DNA of 64,000 nucleotides from Larkinella insperata. GTDB taxonomy: Bacteria > Bacteroidota > Bacteroidia > Cytophagales > Spirosomataceae. The position numbers were made by a program, and so were the translations under genes. How positions within the stretch are numbered: position 1 is the stretch's first letter; every line of letters starts with the position of its first letter. Under the pieces are notes generated by a model. That model was not told the origin of the DNA. It ran no database searches and saw only the letters and a program-made list of their open reading frames with translations. This document shows, piece after piece, positions 61,202-64,000 of the stretch. The stretch covers positions 4,237,501 to 4,301,500 of the forward strand of contig NZ_CP110973.1 of NCBI RefSeq assembly GCF_026248825.1, read 5' to 3'.

Positions 61202-62833
61202 TTACGGCTTGCAGTACGGTTTGCTCTCTTCGGCCGTTAGTTTGATGGGCCAGTTGGTGCTGGTCACCTTGTAGTTGTTGTACTCAAGATTCAGGTGGTC
61301 GGGAGCGGAACCGGCCCGCAGATCGTAGGCTTTATTCAATTCCACAAACACTTTGGTGCTGAGCGTCGGCCAGTTCAGGGTTGGCAGGTCTTTCCATTCC
61401 TCCTTGCTTCCGGAAGCCCGGTATTGGGCGTACAACACCTTGAAAGGCAGTTTATCCGGGTCAACGCTCTGGTTGCCGCAGTTAAACACCAGCGAAATGG
61501 TGACTTCCTTGCGGGCATCGGGCGCCGGTTTGGGAAGCGGGGTAAACGAAACCGATTTTACGTCAAAAAGCACTTCCGTGTTTGAACAGGCGTCAATTTC
61601 GGGCGATACGTAGGTCTTGCTTTCCTTGTCGTACAACCGAAGCCGAACCTTCATGTCTTTCTTCAGGTTGGCCACCCGAACGGACGTACCATCGTTGATG
61701 GCCCGCCAGAAGCTTACGTCACCGCCCGCGCGCACGACTACGTTGCCCGCCTGATCAATCACCTCGAAGCGGTATTCCGGGCTGCGGCCCGAATACTCGC
61801 CGGTGTACTTGCTGCTGAATTTAAACGTCGGGCCTTCCTCACAGACGGCTTCCGTAAAAGCCGCCACCCAAAGCGAGAGGTGGCTGATCGAAGCTACGTA
61901 CTCGAGTTTGCCGCTGGCGCTGCGCTGCACCTTACCGGGTTCTTCCTGCGTCCAGCGGTTGGTTACTTCATCAAAGCTGAACAGCGGGATGGCGTCGCCC
62001 ACCTGAATGGCTTTCCCCGTTATCGGATTCTTCATCTGGGTATTAAGCGCAAACGCGATCTGAATCGGTTTGGAAAACGTTTTGGCCAACTGATAGGTGT
62101 CGTTGTAGACGGTAATGTGAACCCCACCGGCAACGACCAGAATCTGCTGATTGCCGACGTATCCCCCCGCGGGCGTGGATGCGTTGATAATTCCTTTGCC
62201 GGGCATGTCGGCGGCTGCTTTGGCCGTAGTGCTGTTGTTGATCGGGTCCGCCGTGATGGTCAGGGAGCCACCCACGGGATGGCCCGCTATGTCTTTGATC
62301 TCGCTGCCCTGCGGTACGGTAACCGTGGCCTGGCTGACATTAGCCTGGGCTTTGGTCTGGATGCTGGCCGTCGTCTGCACCGTGCCGTTGTCGTTTCCTT
62401 TGAAGGATTGCCGGGCGGGTTGATTCGTGCTCTGTTTGCTGAGCAGGGAGATGGCCAGGTTACGCTGCGTTGTATTTTCGAGTTGCACCGGCTGGATGTT
62501 GTCAACCAGTTGATCGGATAGCGTCACGACGTTGAAGCGAATGGGAGCAGCGGCCGACGGCGTTACGGAAGGAGCCAGGCAAAGAAACAATTTGCCGTCT
62601 GGTGTCGGTTTGAATTTTTTCGTGTTGAGCGTCGTCACCACTTTGTCGGCGTCCGGCCCGGCAATTTTGATGGTCAACTTATCCGGGGTCAGGCCGGTTG
62701 GAATGCTGTATCTGACCTGCAGGGCGACCGCCAGCGGGTCTTTAAATTTCAATTCGACATTTTCGACCGGATTCCGGCAGGCATCCAGGAAAGCCGCAAC
62801 CAGCACAAAAGCAAGGGATAAAAAACGTTTCAT
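61202..62833 (-). CDS. Large lipoprotein of unknown function
   Basis: No family is recognised. The 543-residue protein starts MKRFLSLAFVLVAAFLDACRN, so a lipobox Cys19 is likely, although Asp at -2 is unusual. The mature protein is beta-rich: PLAVALQVRYSIPTGLTPDKL near the start, a Gln/Thr/Ala-rich middle (about 130-175), then a segment with GGSLTITADPINNS and GGYVGNQQILVVAGGVHITVYND, and YVASISHLSLWVAAF near 330. Several Cys occur in the C-terminal half (about residues 335-540), which may form disulfides. It lies 58 nt downstream of a beta-barrel gene on the same strand, so the two probably form an envelope pair. Confidence 0.72.
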   Translation of the reverse strand: MKRFLSLAFVLVAAFLDACRNPVENVELKFKDPLAVALQVRYSIPTGLTPDKLTIKIAGPDADKVVTTLNTKKFKPTPDGKLFLCLAPSVTPSAAAPIRFNVVTLSDQLVDNIQPVQLENTTQRNLAISLLSKQSTNQPARQSFKGNDNGTVQTTASIQTKAQANVSQATVTVPQGSEIKDIAGHPVGGSLTITADPINNSTTAKAAADMPGKGIINASTPAGGYVGNQQILVVAGGVHITVYNDTYQLAKTFSKPIQIAFALNTQMKNPITGKAIQVGDAIPLFSFDEVTNRWTQEEPGKVQRSASGKLEYVASISHLSLWVAAFTEAVCEEGPTFKFSSKYTGEYSGRSPEYRFEVIDQAGNVVVRAGGDVSFWRAINDGTSVRVANLKKDMKVRLRLYDKESKTYVSPEIDACSNTEVLFDVKSVSFTPLPKPAPDARKEVTISLVFNCGNQSVDPDKLPFKVLYAQYRASGSKEEWKDLPTLNWPTLSTKVFVELNKAYDLRAGSAPDHLNLEYNNYKVTSTNWPIKLTAEESKPYCKP

Positions 62834-62891
62834 AACAGCTAATTCAGGTTATTGATGGATAAACAAGTAGGTGGGGAGGCCAGCGGGGCGT

Positions 62892-63602
62892 TTATTTCCG
62901 ACGGAAAAGACCGTAGGTGACTAAAAATTGAAGAGAGGGTAAAAAGCGGTAGTTCTTGAGATTATTCTGAATAACCGGTATTTGCTCGTCGATCGTCGTG
63001 GTTTCCAGAAATCCCGTGTATTGCAGATCGACCGTTGGCGCGCCCAGGTAATAACAGCCCAGTTCCACGGCAAATCCCAACCGCCGGACGGGTGTAGAAC
63101 GACCGTAACCCAGTCCAGCATAGCCCAGGGCGTTGCGCCAGCGCAGATTTGCATTGATGACTCCGACATTTTCTTCCGAGATTTCCAGCCCGCCGAATTT
63201 CACTTTTCCCTCGGCAACGAGGTTGGCTTTCACGTCGGGGCGCCAGGTATAGCCGGCCCCGCCGGTCAGAAAAAATGGGTTGGTTTTAAAAGGGTGCCAC
63301 TTCACCGACGCCAGGGCGATGCCCATAACCAGGTCGGGCGTAATGTGCAGTTTGCCTTCTCCGGCTTTTACGCGGAACGGCCGGTTGTAGGCGAAATAAC
63401 TAACGCCAACCCGGCCAATCAGCCGCGAATCCGGAGTCAGTACCCGGGCCAACTGAATACCGGCCCCGGTTGTACCCAATTGCAAGCCAACCGAATAGGG
63501 AGCAGGGGCGGGATTGGCCTTAAAATCCGATTGCGCCAACCCCCGCAGGGAACTGATGGCTAATAAAACGGTGAAAAAGAGGAATGTAGATTGTTTGTTC
63601 AT
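62892..63602 (-). CDS. Outer-membrane beta-barrel protein of unknown function
   Basis: A 236-residue protein with a signal peptide (MNKQSTFLFFTVLLAISSLRGLAQ). An alternating strand pattern follows (PYSVGLQLGTTGAGIQLARVL, RLIGRVGVSYFAYNR, NPFFLTGGAGYTWRPDVKANL), ending in a short basic FRRK after a strand, as in small OMP_b-brl-type barrels. It is the first gene of a two-gene unit with the large lipoprotein downstream. The function is unknown; assembly with that lipoprotein is inferred only from gene order. Confidence 0.75.
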   Translation of the reverse strand: MNKQSTFLFFTVLLAISSLRGLAQSDFKANPAPAPYSVGLQLGTTGAGIQLARVLTPDSRLIGRVGVSYFAYNRPFRVKAGEGKLHITPDLVMGIALASVKWHPFKTNPFFLTGGAGYTWRPDVKANLVAEGKVKFGGLEISEENVGVINANLRWRNALGYAGLGYGRSTPVRRLGFAVELGCYYLGAPTVDLQYTGFLETTTIDEQIPVIQNNLKNYRFLPSLQFLVTYGLFRRK

Positions 63603-63732
63603 AACGTAGATTTGCTAATTAACAGATTGACAGGTGAGTGCTTGTTAATTATCAGACGATAGCGGTAACGAACAAAAATGATACCAGTAATTTACTTAAA
63701 ATACACTATAATGGTGTCGGGAATATTTGTAA

Positions 63733-63740
63733 TAATTTTG
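63733..63740 (+). promoter_or_regulatory. -7 promoter box before the aldehyde dehydrogenase
   Basis: TAATTTTG matches TAnnTTTG exactly, 60 nt before the ATG at 63801. A good -33 element is not visible. Confidence 0.4.
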
Positions 63741-63800
63741 CGGCCAAATTAATTGAAGAACATTTTTTACTTATTCGAACGACCTTGAAAAAGTAACAGT

Positions 63801-64000
63801 ATGCAACAATTCCTTCAAAAACTGAAAACTCAGCCCGTGATGTCGGGCACCAGCACGGGGCAGGCATTCTGGCACGCTACAGCGGCTGATGGAACGGATT
63901 CACTGCTCGATTCTTATTCGCCCGTCGATGGGCAGTTGATGGCCCGCGTTTACCCGACGGTTCGCGAAGATTATGACAAAGTAGTTGAAACTGCCCGGGC
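63801..64000 (+). CDS. Aldehyde dehydrogenase, N-terminal part (cut by window edge)
   Basis: The first 66 residues are present, starting MQQFLQKLKTQPVMSGTSTGQAFW, followed by SYSPVDGQLMARVYPTVREDYDKVVETAR. The SYSPVDG...A.V...T.EDY..V...A pattern is the opening of aldehyde dehydrogenases, closest in memory to the ALDH7/aminoadipate-semialdehyde group that works in lysine degradation. The catalytic Cys and Glu lie outside the window, so subfamily is tentative. Confidence 0.75.
   Translation, partial: MQQFLQKLKTQPVMSGTSTGQAFWHATAADGTDSLLDSYSPVDGQLMARVYPTVREDYDKVVETAR

Noticed and set aside
1..64000. CRISPR arrays, tRNA or rRNA genes, complete insertion sequences, prophage
   Set aside because: No regularly spaced repeats, tRNA T-arm-like signatures, transposase, integrase or phage structural genes were seen on either strand.

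Overview
The window looks like a chromosomal segment of a Cytophagales bacterium (Bacteroidota), most likely near Spirosoma/Larkinella. This rests on two SusC/SusD pairs, an ECF sigma/FecR pair next to a SusC that carries an STN domain, LytS/LytTR two-component pairs, TamB, a Wzi-type protein, PepSY-TM, many lipoproteins and beta-barrels, and promoter elements of the Bacteroidota form (TTTG, about 19-21 nt, TAnnTTTG). The taxon is inferred from gene content only. No tRNA, rRNA, CRISPR array, complete insertion sequence or prophage was seen.

Layout. 1-5.2 kb: a signalling block with two histidine kinase/response regulator pairs, a lone receiver protein, a histidine phosphatase and a hotdog thioesterase. 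5.4-9.6 kb: isochorismate synthase, two small acidic proteins, and an outer-membrane efflux protein preceded by what looks like the N-terminal stub of a lost RND pump. 9.6-16.3 kb: TamB, tsaD and a MOSC protein. 16.3-25.8 kb (minus strand): sigma factor, FecR, SusC, SusD, a calcineurin-like phosphoesterase and an EEP-family phosphodiesterase, which read as one regulated phosphoester-uptake locus. 26.1-35.2 kb: a membrane protein, a phosphohexomutase, a second SusC/SusD pair without enzymes, and a Gfo/Idh/MocA oxidoreductase. 35.3-42.8 kb: tsaE, alanine dehydrogenase, a small conserved hypothetical, a Wzi-like protein, thrB and thrA. 43.1-46.4 kb: a VWA protein and an AAA+ ATPase with a Doc-type toxin-antitoxin module between them. 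46.6-57.4 kb: envelope proteins and housekeeping genes (YbjQ-like, SMUG2-like glycosylase, beta-lactamase-fold hydrolase, D-2-hydroxyacid dehydrogenase, pdxA, yicC, saccharopine-dehydrogenase-like, 3-methyladenine glycosylase, CocE-type hydrolase). 57.5-61.1 kb: a siderophore receptor and a PepSY membrane protein. 61.2-63.6 kb: a lipoprotein/beta-barrel pair. The right edge holds the start of an aldehyde dehydrogenase.

How the genes work together. The sigma/FecR/SusC(STN) arrangement is the usual trans-envelope relay that senses a ligand at SusC. Here the cargo enzymes are phosphoesterases rather than glycosidases. The siderophore receptor and PepSY protein form an iron-import unit behind the best promoter in the window. 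tsaD and tsaE supply two parts of the t6A tRNA-modification pathway. thrA and thrB give the aspartate-to-phosphohomoserine branch, with thrC absent from the window. The least explained parts are the VWA/AAA pair split by the toxin module, the phosphoesterase SusCD locus, the two small acidic proteins and the RND remnant.
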